DNA of 62,049 bases from Candidatus Bathyarchaeota archaeon (lineage in GTDB: Archaea > Thermoproteota > Bathyarchaeia > Bathyarchaeales > Bathycorpusculaceae), in NCBI GenBank assembly GCA_030607735.1, contig JAUWJK010000001.1, positions 1-62,049 of the forward strand, given 5' to 3'. Position numbers and translations under genes: made by a program. Below are positions 1 to 9,797 of this stretch, in pieces. Under the pieces are notes generated by a model. It searched no databases and was not told the origin of the DNA. It saw nothing but the letters and a program-made list of their open reading frames with translations. The stretch's first letter is position 1. Each line of letters begins with the position of its first letter.

Positions 1-2412
1 ACGAATTTGGAACCAAAGGATCTTAAAAAAATTCCCAGATTGATGAATCATCAAGGTTTTGATCATTTTGAAACTGTGGTGAAGTTTGATCCTTTATTGG
101 ATAAAAATATTAAAGTAACAAAAATTGTGACTAATGACCCTTTAGCGATCGGTGGTAGCCAGCAAAGGAGCATAAGAGATATAATTCCAGAAGATTTCCC
201 AAAAGTTGCAAATGGCTATATTGAACCTGAAGAAATTAAAGTTTGGGAGTCAAAAATCAGATATTATCAGTCTTATATTCATGATAGAAATCTTTTTCCC
301 GGAATGATATACGAGGTAAAAAAGGGCAATCTCATCTCAGTTACTCTTGAAGAGACTGAGAAAGTTCTAAAAAAAATTAAGGAAAAATTTCGAGATGCCC
401 CACTTGAAGAATTAGAGTATATTGAAAGATGGGCAAAGTTACTGGAGTACCCCGGACCTCAATTTAGAAGAGCAGCAATAGATATTGAGGTTCAATCATC
501 AGTATCAACCCGAATTCCTGATCCTCGCAAAGCGGCAGATCCCATTATCTGTGTTTCTGTTTATGGTTCAGATAATCAAAAAAAAGTTTTCATTTTAAAA
601 CGACAAGGTATGGTTCTGGGAATAGAAAAACTATCAGAAGATGTAGAAATAAAATATTTTGATTCTGAAAAAAATCTTCTTATTTCATTTTTTGAAGTAT
701 TATGGGATTACCCTTTTATTTTGACATATAATGGTGACGATTTTGATCTTCGTTTTTTAGCAAATCGCGCTATCAATCTGGGTATAAAAAGAAATGAGAT
801 TCCAATAGAAGTAAGGCAACGAGTTTGTCTTCTAAAGTATGGAGTTCATATTGATTTGTACAGGTTCTTTTTTAACAGATCGATAAAAATCTACGCATTT
901 AAAAATCGGTACACAAATGTCTCTCTTAACGATGTTGGTAGTGCATTGATAGGGATGGAAAAAATTCAGATAGAAAAAACATTTAGTGAATTGACATATT
1001 CTGAACTTGCCAAATATTGCCTTAGAGATTCTGAGATTACTTTTAAGTTGACTAATTTTGAAGAAGAGCTGACAATGAAACTAATTCTAGTTTTAACTAG
1101 ATTAAGTGGAATGTCTATAGAGGATGTAAGTCGACAGGGAGTATCACGTTGGATAAGAAATTTTATGCACAGAGAACACAGAAGAAGAAACATATTGATT
1201 CCTAATTACGAAGATATTCTCTCTAAAAAAGGAGAAACAACTACAACCGCAGTAATAAAAGGAAAAAAATACAAAGGGGCAATAGTTGTTGAACCTGTTC
1301 CTGGAGTGCATTTTAATGTTGCAGTGTTGGATTTCCCCAGTTTGTATCCATCGATAATAAAAGTATGGAATTTAGGATATCAATCTGTACGTTGTCCTCA
1401 TTTTGAATGTCAAACAAACGTAATACCTAACACATCACATTGGGTGTGTACAAAAAAACGGGGTTTAGAAAGTTTATTGATAGGTTCGCTTAGAGACATG
1501 AGAGTTAGATGGTATAAAGCAAGAGCTAATGATAAAACATTATCAGCAGATCTTAGAAATTGGTATAGTGTTGCTCAAGGAGCATTAAAAGTAATTTTAA
1601 ATGCTAGCTATGGCGTTTTTGGATCAGATAGTTTTGATCTTTATTGTCCACCTGTTGCGGAAGCAACTGCAGCAATTGGCAGACATTCCATAACTCAAAT
1701 TCAAAACAAAGCAAAACAGCTAGAGATACAAGTTCTTTATGGAGATACCGATAGTCTCTTTTTAAAAAATCCTAGAAAAGAGCAAATTACGGAACTGACT
1801 CATTGGACTGAAAAAGAGTTAAAAATGGGTATTGAAGTCGAAAAAGTCTACAGGTATGCTGTTTTTAGTTCTCGAAAAAAGAATTATCTCGGCATTTTAA
1901 AAGATGGAACTGCAGATGTTAAAGGTTTAACAGGAAAAAAAAGACATACCCCCTCAATAATAAAAAACGCTTTTAATAAAATGAAAATAAGACTTGCTAA
2001 AGTTCAGAATCCAACAGAATTTGAAGAAGCTAAAAAAGATATTGAGAAAATTGTCCATGATCAGTATATAAGAATAAAAAAAAGAAAGTGGGAAAACATT
2101 AACGAGCTTGCTTTCCGAGTAGTTTTGGGAGAAGATCTACAGCATTATACAAAAACTACACCACAACACGTCAAAGCAGCTAGAATCCTTCAAGAAAAAG
2201 GAGTTGAGATAAAAGCAGGTGATGTAATCAGTTTTGTCAAGGTAATACGTGAACCTCGTGTCAAACCTGTTGAAGTGACAACACGGAACGATGTTGATGT
2301 CGATAAATATGTAGCTCATTTACAATCCACTTTTGACCAAATATTAGATGCCTTGGGTTTGAGTTTTGATGAGATTATAGGTTTAACAAAACTTGAAAGA
2401 TTCTTTTCATGA
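1..2412 (+). CDS. polB: Family B DNA polymerase, 5' end cut by window edge
   Basis: DNA-dependent DNA polymerase with 3'-5' proofreading, acting in chromosomal replication or repair. The frame is open to the first base. A TTG at 7 could be taken as a start, but archaeal family B enzymes usually carry about 100 more residues of N-terminal domain ahead of the part seen here, so I regard the gene as truncated by the window. Counting from that TTG (801 residues), Exo I (AIDIEV, about 157), Exo II (YNGDDFDLRF), Exo III (YCLRDSEITF), polymerase motif A (DFPSLYPSII), motif B (KVILNASYGVFG), the KKNYLG block and motif C (YGDTDS) all occur in order. Both active sites look intact and there is no intein. 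It converges on the glycosylation pair downstream. Confidence 0.95.
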   Translation, partial: TNLEPKDLKKIPRLMNHQGFDHFETVVKFDPLLDKNIKVTKIVTNDPLAIGGSQQRSIRDIIPEDFPKVANGYIEPEEIKVWESKIRYYQSYIHDRNLFPGMIYEVKKGNLISVTLEETEKVLKKIKEKFRDAPLEELEYIERWAKLLEYPGPQFRRAAIDIEVQSSVSTRIPDPRKAADPIICVSVYGSDNQKKVFILKRQGMVLGIEKLSEDVEIKYFDSEKNLLISFFEVLWDYPFILTYNGDDFDLRFLANRAINLGIKRNEIPIEVRQRVCLLKYGVHIDLYRFFFNRSIKIYAFKNRYTNVSLNDVGSALIGMEKIQIEKTFSELTYSELAKYCLRDSEITFKLTNFEEELTMKLILVLTRLSGMSIEDVSRQGVSRWIRNFMHREHRRRNILIPNYEDILSKKGETTTTAVIKGKKYKGAIVVEPVPGVHFNVAVLDFPSLYPSIIKVWNLGYQSVRCPHFECQTNVIPNTSHWVCTKKRGLESLLIGSLRDMRVRWYKARANDKTLSADLRNWYSVAQGALKVILNASYGVFGSDSFDLYCPPVAEATAAIGRHSITQIQNKAKQLEIQVLYGDTDSLFLKNPRKEQITELTHWTEKELKMGIEVEKVYRYAVFSSRKKNYLGILKDGTADVKGLTGKKRHTPSIIKNAFNKMKIRLAKVQNPTEFEEAKKDIEKIVHDQYIRIKKRKWENINELAFRVVLGEDLQHYTKTTPQHVKAARILQEKGVEIKAGDVISFVKVIREPRVKPVEVTTRNDVDVDKYVAHLQSTFDQILDALGLSFDEIIGLTKLERFFS

Positions 2413-2590
2413 TCAAATTACGATAATAGAGGTATCAAAATAACAATACTTCAAATAAGGTTGAAAAATAATTAACAGCAAAAAGAGATGAATCCGATTT
2501 CAGAGATTATGAGTTAATTATGCTAAATCAAGGTATATTGAACAAGTTTGTAATAAATTTCTATTAATTGCACTTAATTTCAAAGGAAAA

Positions 2591-3475
2591 TCACAGCATT
2601 TCTAAAAAAGCCGCCATCACGGTAAAAATAACTATGATTAAGGAAATAATAACAACAACTTGACGTTCAGTCAAAAATCGACGATAAGTTATAAGTGTAA
2701 CTAAACTACGTCTGTGTTTTGAATACAAAGTTTTTCCATCAAAGGTAACATTAGCTCTTTTTTTAAGCAGAAAAATTGTCAATAGAATTAAAACAGAATT
2801 AAAAACATAAGGCAAAATTGAAATTATTAATGATAGTTTTAAATCGGTAACGATAGCAAATGAAGCTATAGTCATACCTATAGCAAAAGAGCCAGTATTG
2901 CCAACAAATATTTTACCTCGAAAATTGAAAAATGCCAGAACTAACCATATTATTATTGGACCTATCATTAGAAGATATGATGAGGACAAAATCATTAATC
3001 CAATTAAAACAATTGCAGGACAAATTGTCTCTAGACCGTTTAGACCACCTAACTGATTCACAGTATTGGTGACAATCATAACTATTATGGGTATAATAAG
3101 AAAATAATAGGCTTCGTTAAACTGTATAAGTCCTATTAGAGGCAAAGCAATAGAAGTTCTTAATCCACTTTCTGTTGCAAAATAGATTAAAGGCAAAGCG
3201 GCAATCAAAGGCATAAAAGCCTTAATTCTCCACTTGAGATCAATCCAATCATCTAATAACCCCATAAAACCACCAAATAATATACAAACTGCAAGAGTTA
3301 GAGGGGCCGAAACATTATTCGAAGAGTCAACTATACCCATAAAATAAACAGAAAAAAGGTAAACAGTGGTAAAAAGAACATAAATCACTCCAAAACCATT
3401 TGGAATAAGTGGTTTACCTACTTTATGCTGATCAGGTACTTTTGGAAACAAAGTTTTTTTCCTCTCAACGATCAA
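2591..3475 (-). CDS. GT4-family polyprenyl-phosphate sugar-1-phosphate transferase (MraY/WecA/Alg7 type)
   Basis: Integral membrane enzyme of 294 residues that by family moves a sugar-1-phosphate (usually GlcNAc-1-P) from a UDP-sugar to a lipid phosphate, the first step of building a lipid-linked glycan. Visible family motifs are the aspartate pair in GLLDDWIDLKWRIK (about 79), the NQLGGLNGLE block (about 140) and FVGNTGSFAIG (about 191). I count nine or ten hydrophobic segments. Start is a TTG whose bases overlap the TGA of the upstream aglB (4-base overlap), so the two are translationally coupled. Together they suggest the first and last steps of dolichol-linked N-glycosylation. The sugar used cannot be read from sequence. 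Confidence 0.85.
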   Translation of the reverse strand: MIVERKKTLFPKVPDQHKVGKPLIPNGFGVIYVLFTTVYLFSVYFMGIVDSSNNVSAPLTLAVCILFGGFMGLLDDWIDLKWRIKAFMPLIAALPLIYFATESGLRTSIALPLIGLIQFNEAYYFLIIPIIVMIVTNTVNQLGGLNGLETICPAIVLIGLMILSSSYLLMIGPIIIWLVLAFFNFRGKIFVGNTGSFAIGMTIASFAIVTDLKLSLIISILPYVFNSVLILLTIFLLKKRANVTFDGKTLYSKHRRSLVTLITYRRFLTERQVVVIISLIIVIFTVMAAFLEML

Positions 3476-5742
3476 GATGGTGAATTGTAGTAACTCTCAT
3501 AGTCAATCTCATAAAGAGCTACTAAAGGAATAACACCACCATACTCAAAGGGGGATATTTCTGAACCAGAGATAAAAACTGGTTTGAAATAGGAGGGTTC
3601 TACAGCAACTTCATCTGGATAAACAGAAGCTGCTATTGCAGCAGGTGATTCTGTGTAGAGTTGTTTTGCCCAACTCATTAACTTATATATTGTCGAATCT
3701 CGACCAACAGTATTCCAATCCCAAGTACCTGTTTGAGTGTTAAGCTGACCAAAATCATTTTCGTCATACCACATCTTATTTTCATTGATCCAACCATCTT
3801 GAATAATTCTCTCACGAGCTGCCCCAGAAATGCTTGCCATCCAACTCCATTTGCCTTCATCACCCCAAGCTCCTGGACCTGCAACAAAACTGGTCTCTGA
3901 TGCTTGACTTATGAAAACTGTATGGAAAACTAAGATATATTTAGCATCATATTGAGCTAATATTGGTATTGACTCGTTTTCGGGGGCCATAAAAATAAAA
4001 CCTATATTCTCTATTTTTGTCGCGTTAACTGTAGCGTTATCAGCTAATGTTGTCACATTTCCAGGGATTCCCAACCAATAACCGTAATCCCACCAGGCAC
4101 AAACAACATCAGTTGACTGAAGGTTATTGCTTGTATAATTTAGCATATCCAACCATTCGTTTACTGGTTCATTAGGAGCTATTGGAAGACTACCAGAACT
4201 AAGTGTAATAGGCGAATAAGCTTGTTGGAGCGCTCTAGGGATCCCACCATTTTGAGGAGTAAAAGCTAAACTTAAAACCAAGAGAATAAAAAGTAAGGCG
4301 ATTGCAGCACCTCCATATTCTTTACTTACACGTTGTAAACGACGTTTTGATTTTCCAACCGTTATTGATGTTTCTTTCATTAAAGCAAAGAAGGGATTTA
4401 ACAATCCCAGGATTCCTTTTGCAGCCAAAATAGCAAACGCTGGCGCAAATAACACAAGTAAACGGACCATAGAAGAAGCAAAATAAAGAGAAGTACATCC
4501 AAAAATCAAAAGAAAGACATTTCGATTTGTCGGATTTCTCATTGTGAAAAATACACCCGTTAAAAAGAATAATATGCTCAAACCAAGTTCATAATAAAGA
4601 TAACCCCAAGATGAGATTCTATGTTCTGCTACAGACTCGATTAGAGGATTAGCTGAACGAACAGAGGGATCCAAGACACTTATGAACTTTCCAGCTATAC
4701 TTCCCATATAACCCAGCTGCCACATAATTATTACGGTTCCAACGGTTGCTGATACTGCTACTATAGTTAAGTAAATCTTTGTTTTTGAGGAGATATTATG
4801 CCGTAGAAGTTCTGCTAAACATAGTAAAACGAACAAGCCTGCAACAGGCAAAATAGCGAATGAAACGAGATAATTCAAAGAGATATAGGGCCATTGAGTT
4901 GCAATAAAAAGAGCTAAGCCAAAAGTTATGCTATAAGAAATTAGAAGTCTTTGACTATATCTTTTTAGCAGAATTAGTACGAAAACGAAAAGCACCGTTA
5001 AGTTTACCATAAAATAAGCGGCACCCCAACCTAAAATGAAGTAGGCTAATGCGCCAGCAGCTCCTAAGGAATATAACATTGATGAAGATAATGATCTTTT
5101 CAAATCAATAGATCTCAAAAACATGAAAATAAACAATAATAATCCGATAATGCCAGGAAGTTCACTATCAAAAAACCCTAAAGAACTTCTCTGGAGAAAA
5201 GACGGAGAGAGAGCAAGAAAAAGTGCAGAGAATAGACCAACAGCTTTTCCGCCCATATCTTTACCTACAAAATAGAGAACTAAACATGCAAAAGTTCCCA
5301 ATATTGCAGGTAAAATTGCGCAAAAAGACATCAAATCAATATCTACTCCAAAGAACGATACTACATTATAGAGTATGGCTCCAGTCAGTGGTAATGAAGG
5401 TAAAGAACGAGACATATCTAATCCTTCGGGATACCAAAGTTGTTCATTTGTCCAACCCGGTTCAGGATAATAAGGTGAAAGTAAACCATGTTCCACCATT
5501 TGATTTGTTAGACTGAATTGATAATAAGGATCAAATTCATTTAAGCGCAAAGTGCCTGATGGAATTTCCCATCTCATAGGTAAAATACGCACACTAAAAG
5601 ATACTATAAGAATTAAAATCAAAGCTGAATAACAAATTACTGATGCGCGACTCATATTTCGCATTTGTCCTAAAGATTTAAAGCCATTGATTATTTTTTC
5701 GTTTGACAGTATCCTTTCCTCCAACATGCACAGTATCAGCAC
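3472..5742 (-). CDS. aglB: AglB/STT3 oligosaccharyltransferase
   Basis: Transfers a lipid-linked oligosaccharide to asparagine in N-X-S/T sequons on the outer face of the membrane. The 756-residue protein has about 13 membrane segments followed by a soluble domain. The first catalytic acidic motif is in NEFDPYYQFS near residue 68 and the STT3 signature WWDYG is at 550-554. The length is on the short side for archaeal AglB. The start is uncertain: GTG at 5742, ATG at 5727 and TTG at 5724 are all in frame. A GGAGG stretch lies just after these at about 5718-5722. Coupled by a 4-base overlap to the GT4 phosphotransferase gene. Confidence 0.92.
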   Translation of the reverse strand: MLILCMLEERILSNEKIINGFKSLGQMRNMSRASVICYSALILILIVSFSVRILPMRWEIPSGTLRLNEFDPYYQFSLTNQMVEHGLLSPYYPEPGWTNEQLWYPEGLDMSRSLPSLPLTGAILYNVVSFFGVDIDLMSFCAILPAILGTFACLVLYFVGKDMGGKAVGLFSALFLALSPSFLQRSSLGFFDSELPGIIGLLLFIFMFLRSIDLKRSLSSSMLYSLGAAGALAYFILGWGAAYFMVNLTVLFVFVLILLKRYSQRLLISYSITFGLALFIATQWPYISLNYLVSFAILPVAGLFVLLCLAELLRHNISSKTKIYLTIVAVSATVGTVIIMWQLGYMGSIAGKFISVLDPSVRSANPLIESVAEHRISSWGYLYYELGLSILFFLTGVFFTMRNPTNRNVFLLIFGCTSLYFASSMVRLLVLFAPAFAILAAKGILGLLNPFFALMKETSITVGKSKRRLQRVSKEYGGAAIALLFILLVLSLAFTPQNGGIPRALQQAYSPITLSSGSLPIAPNEPVNEWLDMLNYTSNNLQSTDVVCAWWDYGYWLGIPGNVTTLADNATVNATKIENIGFIFMAPENESIPILAQYDAKYILVFHTVFISQASETSFVAGPGAWGDEGKWSWMASISGAARERIIQDGWINENKMWYDENDFGQLNTQTGTWDWNTVGRDSTIYKLMSWAKQLYTESPAAIAASVYPDEVAVEPSYFKPVFISGSEISPFEYGGVIPLVALYEIDYESYYNSPS

Positions 5743-5839
5743 TTAAATTAGATCTTCTATTTGCTTTTTGTGATTAATAATTGTTTAGATAATATCCACA
5801 CGATTAAAAATAAGGGAAAACAACTAACACTTATTTTTC

Positions 5840-6004
5840 TTATTTAAAAGGTCTAATTTCAACATCAATAGGCAATAAAGAAAGTTTTTTTCCACAATTA
5901 GGACATTTACCATCGTGTTGTTGAATAATTTCATCTGGAGGCTTAAGATCTCCACCGTGATATAAAACATGACGACATTTGTGACAAATAACACATTGTG
6001 GCAT
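5840..6004 (-). CDS. Small zinc-ribbon protein (54 aa)
   Basis: A 54-residue reading frame starting MPQCVICHKCRHVLYHGG and containing CVICHKC near the N-terminus and CPNCGKK near residue 36, the spacing of a two-knuckle zinc ribbon. Similar tiny zinc-ribbon proteins with a GGDLKPPDEI-like segment between the knuckles are, as I recall them, conserved in archaea. ATG start at 6004, stop TAA at 5840. It sits alone between aglB and the antiporter. Function unknown; a zinc-binding accessory of transcription or translation is a guess. The conserved cysteine pattern is the reason for accepting such a short gene. Confidence 0.7.
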   Translation of the reverse strand: MPQCVICHKCRHVLYHGGDLKPPDEIIQQHDGKCPNCGKKLSLLPIDVEIRPFK

Positions 6005-6097
6005 CAGGTACACTTCAATGGAAGTAACAAACGCCAGCTATTTAATGGTTGTTAACTTTCTATTCTGAGGAAAATATTGCTAAGAAAACATTCTAGA

Positions 6098-7303
6098 TTA
6101 ATTGTATTCATAACGCGAGGGTTTGGTACGTTTCTTGAGAAATACAACTCCAATGGTTGTTACTAATATTGAAGATAAAATTACTATAAAAGAGATTTCC
6201 GGAAAAAGTTCAGAATTGGGAATTCCCATCGTAAGTGGAAGTGAAGCTAAAACAGCTGCAGCTAGACCACGAGGAAACATTATTGTCATTAAAGATTCGA
6301 CAGAATGAAGATTAGATTTCAAAGTCGTGATTTTAATTATTAAGAATCGGATTCCAAGAAAAGCAAAAGTTAGTAACAGTCCAAATAGAACTAAAGCAAA
6401 AGATGAAAAAGCAAATAGAAGTCCTGTAAATACGAAAAAGAAAGAACGAATTAAGAAACTAATTTGACAATGAAAATCACGCACGTGATCATCAACAGAA
6501 ACAGTAGTTCTAAACTTAAACAATTTTGCTATTGCACCATTATTTCCAATTATTAAACCTAAAAACAAAGCTGAAATCGCACCACTACCACCTAAAAGAG
6601 TGGCTACAACATAAGTTAAAAATAACACAGCTAATGTCAACATATACGCATTAGGTTTCCCTTTCAGTTTTTCCAGAGCAAATAACCACAATACACCAAA
6701 ACCTAAACCTACTAGAATACCCACACTAAAAGCTAGTCCTACAGAACTGAGAGCAGCTCCTAGACTAATTTCTCCTGAAAGAATAATATTTATCACAGCA
6801 AATGTCCCAACAGTGCATAAAACATCAGTTAATATGGATTCAAGACTGAGCAAAGTCTCAACTTCTTCATTAACACCAAGTTTTCTGGTTAAAGCAATAA
6901 CAATTAATGAACTACCACCGCCAACTATACTTCCCAACAACAAACCATTAAGAAGTCTCCAACCTAGAAACACCTTGCAAAAAGCAGCAGTAATTAAAAC
7001 ATTTAAAGTCCAACCCATTAATGCCATTACTAGAGCTCGAGGACTATTTTTTACAGCTTCTTTTATTTTCATATTTAGACCCCCATCAAAAAGGATAATA
7101 ATAAGGGCTAAAGCGGAAAAATAAGGAGTAATTGCTAATAATTCTTCTTGAGCAAAGAAATTAAAAATTGGACCCATAACTACACCTACCAAAAGAAGCA
7201 AAAGAGGATCAGGAATACTAGTTCTTTTAAAAAATTCCTCCCCTAGAAAACCTAGAATAATTATAACTGCAGCAACTAAAAATGCAATTATAACTACATC
7301 CAA
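6098..7303 (-). CDS. Cation/proton antiporter, CPA1 (NhaP-like)
   Basis: 401-residue membrane protein with 11-13 hydrophobic segments covering the whole length and no cytoplasmic TrkA-type tail. The PDPLLLLLVGVVMGP and FDGGLNMKIKEA segments and the later FPRGLAAAVLA segment are typical of Na+(K+)/H+ exchangers of the CPA1 group. In the ion-binding helix the usual Asn-Asp pair is replaced by Thr-Asp (ESILTDVLC, about 156-164). It probably exchanges Na+ or K+ for H+ to control pH or salt. Single gene, divergent from topA across 186 bases. ATG start at 7303. Confidence 0.85.
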   Translation of the reverse strand: MDVVIIAFLVAAVIIILGFLGEEFFKRTSIPDPLLLLLVGVVMGPIFNFFAQEELLAITPYFSALALIIILFDGGLNMKIKEAVKNSPRALVMALMGWTLNVLITAAFCKVFLGWRLLNGLLLGSIVGGGSSLIVIALTRKLGVNEEVETLLSLESILTDVLCTVGTFAVINIILSGEISLGAALSSVGLAFSVGILVGLGFGVLWLFALEKLKGKPNAYMLTLAVLFLTYVVATLLGGSGAISALFLGLIIGNNGAIAKLFKFRTTVSVDDHVRDFHCQISFLIRSFFFVFTGLLFAFSSFALVLFGLLLTFAFLGIRFLIIKITTLKSNLHSVESLMTIMFPRGLAAAVLASLPLTMGIPNSELFPEISFIVILSSILVTTIGVVFLKKRTKPSRYEYN

Positions 7304-7489
7304 ACTTTTTTCATCCCCAAGATATATTGGTTGATATAGTTCGCCCCTACAATAGTTAAGAGTTGTTATTGATTTTTAAATACAGATAAAAACTAAAAAG
7401 ATTTGCTAAAAAATCAAGATTGCAATCAGAAATTGTATTTAGTCGTTGAGTAAACCTTTTTGAGTTAGTGATAGTTTTCCATTGATCAA

Positions 7490-9598
7490 GTGCGGACAAC
7501 AATTTTGCAAAATGTCACATTAATAATAACTGAAAAACCAGAGGCAGCCAAAAGAATAGCATTAGCTCTAGACTTTGATGGAGCCCCTAAAAATAAAACA
7601 GAAAAGGGAATCACGTACTACTTAATAAAAAGAGAAGTCCCAATAATTGTTGTTCCAGCTCTAGGACATTTATATACCGTTACAAATCAAAAAAAAGAAA
7701 AATACAATTATCCAGTTTTCAATTTTAATTGGGCCCCCAGAGATATAGTTGAACGTAAAACTTACCGAATTAGATATTGTATAGACATTATTTCAAAATT
7801 ATCAAAAAAAGCAGAAATATTCATAGACGCATGCGATTACGATATTGAAGGAAGCATAATTGGATATACAATTCTAAAATATGCATGCAAAAATAAAGAA
7901 GAAATAGCGCATCGAATGAAATATTCAACTTTAGCAAAAGAGGAAATAATAAGAGCATATAATGAAGTATCGCCACACCTGGATTTTTCCATTATCGAAG
8001 CAGGATTAACTAGACATGAAGTAGATTGGCTATACGGGATCAACTTATCTAGAGCATTGACAATAATAGCAAAAAAGCATAGCAATCATTATACAACATT
8101 GAGTACTGGGAGAGTACAAGGGCCAACCCTAAATTTTCTAGAAACACGAGAAATAAATAGAAAAATATTTGTTCCAACTCCTTATTGGCAAATAAAAGCA
8201 AAAGTCAAAATTGGTAAAGCATTATTTGAAGCAGAATATAAAAAAGGAATAATCAAAAAAAACCGTGTCCTAAAGAATATAATTACAAATTGTGCAGGTA
8301 AAAATTGCGTAATTGAAAGAATAGAGAAGGCAAAGCGTCATTTAACCTCTCCATTTCCATTTTATTTAGGATCTTTACAAAGGGAAGCCTATAAACTCTT
8401 TAAAATAACACCAGCACAAACTGCTAAAATTGCTCAACGCTTGTATCTTGAAGCGTTAATTTCATATCCCAGAACTAGTAGCCAAAAGCTTCCAGTTTCA
8501 ATAGGCTACAGGACAATAATCAAAAAACTGCAAAAAAATCCGGAATACGAGAAGTTAACAGCAGAACTTCTTTCGAAACGATTTTTGAAACCAAATGAGG
8601 GCCCAAAAAATGATTCCGCTCATCCAGCTATTTTCCCTACAGGTAATACGACAGATAGAAGTCTAAAAATTACAGAAAAAAAAACATTGGATCTCATAAT
8701 CAAAAGGTTTTTGGCAGTTTTCAGTGACGATGCAATTATACAAGAAACAGCCATAAGCATTAGCATAAATAATAATTTATTTGCAATAAAGGGTACTAGA
8801 ACCGCAGAGAAAGGTTGGACGCGATTCTATCAACCATATTTCAAGTTCAAAAATAATGTTTTACCAACAGTAATCAACAATCAAAAAGTTAGGCTTATCA
8901 AATTAATTCCAGAAAAAAAATTCACGCGACCTCCTTTTAGATTTAATCCCAGTAGTCTACTAAAAAAAATGGAAAAAGAGAATATAGGCACAAAAGCAAC
9001 CCGTTCTGGAATTGTTCAAACTTTGGAAAAGCGGAAATATATTTGTGGTGAAAAGATTATTGTTTCAGAACTGGGTTTTGAAGTAAGTGAAATTCTCAGA
9101 GAATACTGTCCATCTATAGTTTCAATTGATTTAACTCGTAAACTAGAAGAGAGAATGGAAAAAATTAAGGAAGGAAAAGAAAAAAGGGAGAAAGTAATAA
9201 AGGACACAATCGAACTTTTAATGAAAACAACAAAAATTCTAAAAACTAAAGAAAAAATAATTGGCGCTCGTTTGAATAATGCTGTGAAAAAAACGCTAAA
9301 TAACAGAATAGAGGTGGGATATTGCTCTTCTTGCAAAAATGGAAAACTTGTAATTTTGAGATCAAAAAAAACTGGAAAACGTTTTGTTGGTTGTACAAAC
9401 TATTTTGAAGGAGTATGTAAAACAGCTTATCCACTTCCACAGAAAGGAGTGATAAAACCAAATGTTCAATCCTGTAAAAGCTGTGGGTGCCCAACTATAA
9501 AAGTTAGTATTAGAGGAAAAAGAATCTGGAATTTATGTTTAGACCCAAAATGTTCATCAAAATTTAAAGGAAAAAAAAATGAAATGCAAATTGTGTAA
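7490..9598 (+). CDS. topA: DNA topoisomerase I, type IA, archaeal
   Basis: Relaxes negative supercoils by transient single-strand cleavage through a 5'-phosphotyrosyl link. The 702-residue protein has an N-terminal TOPRIM domain with catalytic acidic residues in FIDACDYDIEGS (about 111-122) and the active-site tyrosine at about 326 in SYPRTSS. The C-terminus carries two four-cysteine zinc modules (CSSCKNGK ... CTNYFEGVC, and CKSCGCP ... CLDPKC). It has no helicase half, so it is not reverse gyrase. Start taken as GTG at 7490; TTG at 7502 would also keep the TOPRIM domain. Its last 20 bases overlap the next small gene. Confidence 0.95.
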   Translation: MRTTILQNVTLIITEKPEAAKRIALALDFDGAPKNKTEKGITYYLIKREVPIIVVPALGHLYTVTNQKKEKYNYPVFNFNWAPRDIVERKTYRIRYCIDIISKLSKKAEIFIDACDYDIEGSIIGYTILKYACKNKEEIAHRMKYSTLAKEEIIRAYNEVSPHLDFSIIEAGLTRHEVDWLYGINLSRALTIIAKKHSNHYTTLSTGRVQGPTLNFLETREINRKIFVPTPYWQIKAKVKIGKALFEAEYKKGIIKKNRVLKNIITNCAGKNCVIERIEKAKRHLTSPFPFYLGSLQREAYKLFKITPAQTAKIAQRLYLEALISYPRTSSQKLPVSIGYRTIIKKLQKNPEYEKLTAELLSKRFLKPNEGPKNDSAHPAIFPTGNTTDRSLKITEKKTLDLIIKRFLAVFSDDAIIQETAISISINNNLFAIKGTRTAEKGWTRFYQPYFKFKNNVLPTVINNQKVRLIKLIPEKKFTRPPFRFNPSSLLKKMEKENIGTKATRSGIVQTLEKRKYICGEKIIVSELGFEVSEILREYCPSIVSIDLTRKLEERMEKIKEGKEKREKVIKDTIELLMKTTKILKTKEKIIGARLNNAVKKTLNNRIEVGYCSSCKNGKLVILRSKKTGKRFVGCTNYFEGVCKTAYPLPQKGVIKPNVQSCKSCGCPTIKVSIRGKRIWNLCLDPKCSSKFKGKKNEMQIV

Positions 9599-9797
9599 AA
9601 GGGAAAAAACTGAAAAAGAATTATGTTTATTTCACAAACGTGCTTATGAGAAAATAGTGGAAGTCTATGCGGAGTGGGTAGACGCGTTAAATATTAATTG
9701 GGAAGATTATTTAAGTGAGATTGAGAAAAATTCATTAACAGGTAAATGGGCTAAAGAGGTAATAGAGTTCGTAAAAGAGTCGCGAGTTAACTTATAA
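9579..9797 (+). CDS. Small zinc-finger-like protein downstream of topA
   Basis: 72 residues beginning MKCKLCKREKTEKELCLFH, a CxxC followed by a CxxxH-like pair that could hold one zinc ion, then an acidic helical tail. Function unknown. The ATG lies inside the end of topA (20-base overlap, different frame), and the stop overlaps the ATG of the next gene by one base, so topA, this gene and the membrane protein after it are almost certainly one transcript. An AAAGG sequence lies about 8 bases before the ATG. Overlapping on both sides supports it being a real gene. Confidence 0.7.
   Translation: MKCKLCKREKTEKELCLFHKRAYEKIVEVYAEWVDALNINWEDYLSEIEKNSLTGKWAKEVIEFVKESRVNL

Noticed and set aside
6813-7124. 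Plus-strand reading frame opposite the antiporter
   Set aside because: Antisense shadow with no family pattern, inside a clearly coding minus-strand gene.
7490-9598. Reverse gyrase instead of topoisomerase I
   Set aside because: No helicase domain with Walker motifs precedes the TOPRIM domain and the length of 702 residues is that of ordinary topoisomerase I, so no hyperthermophile marker is present.
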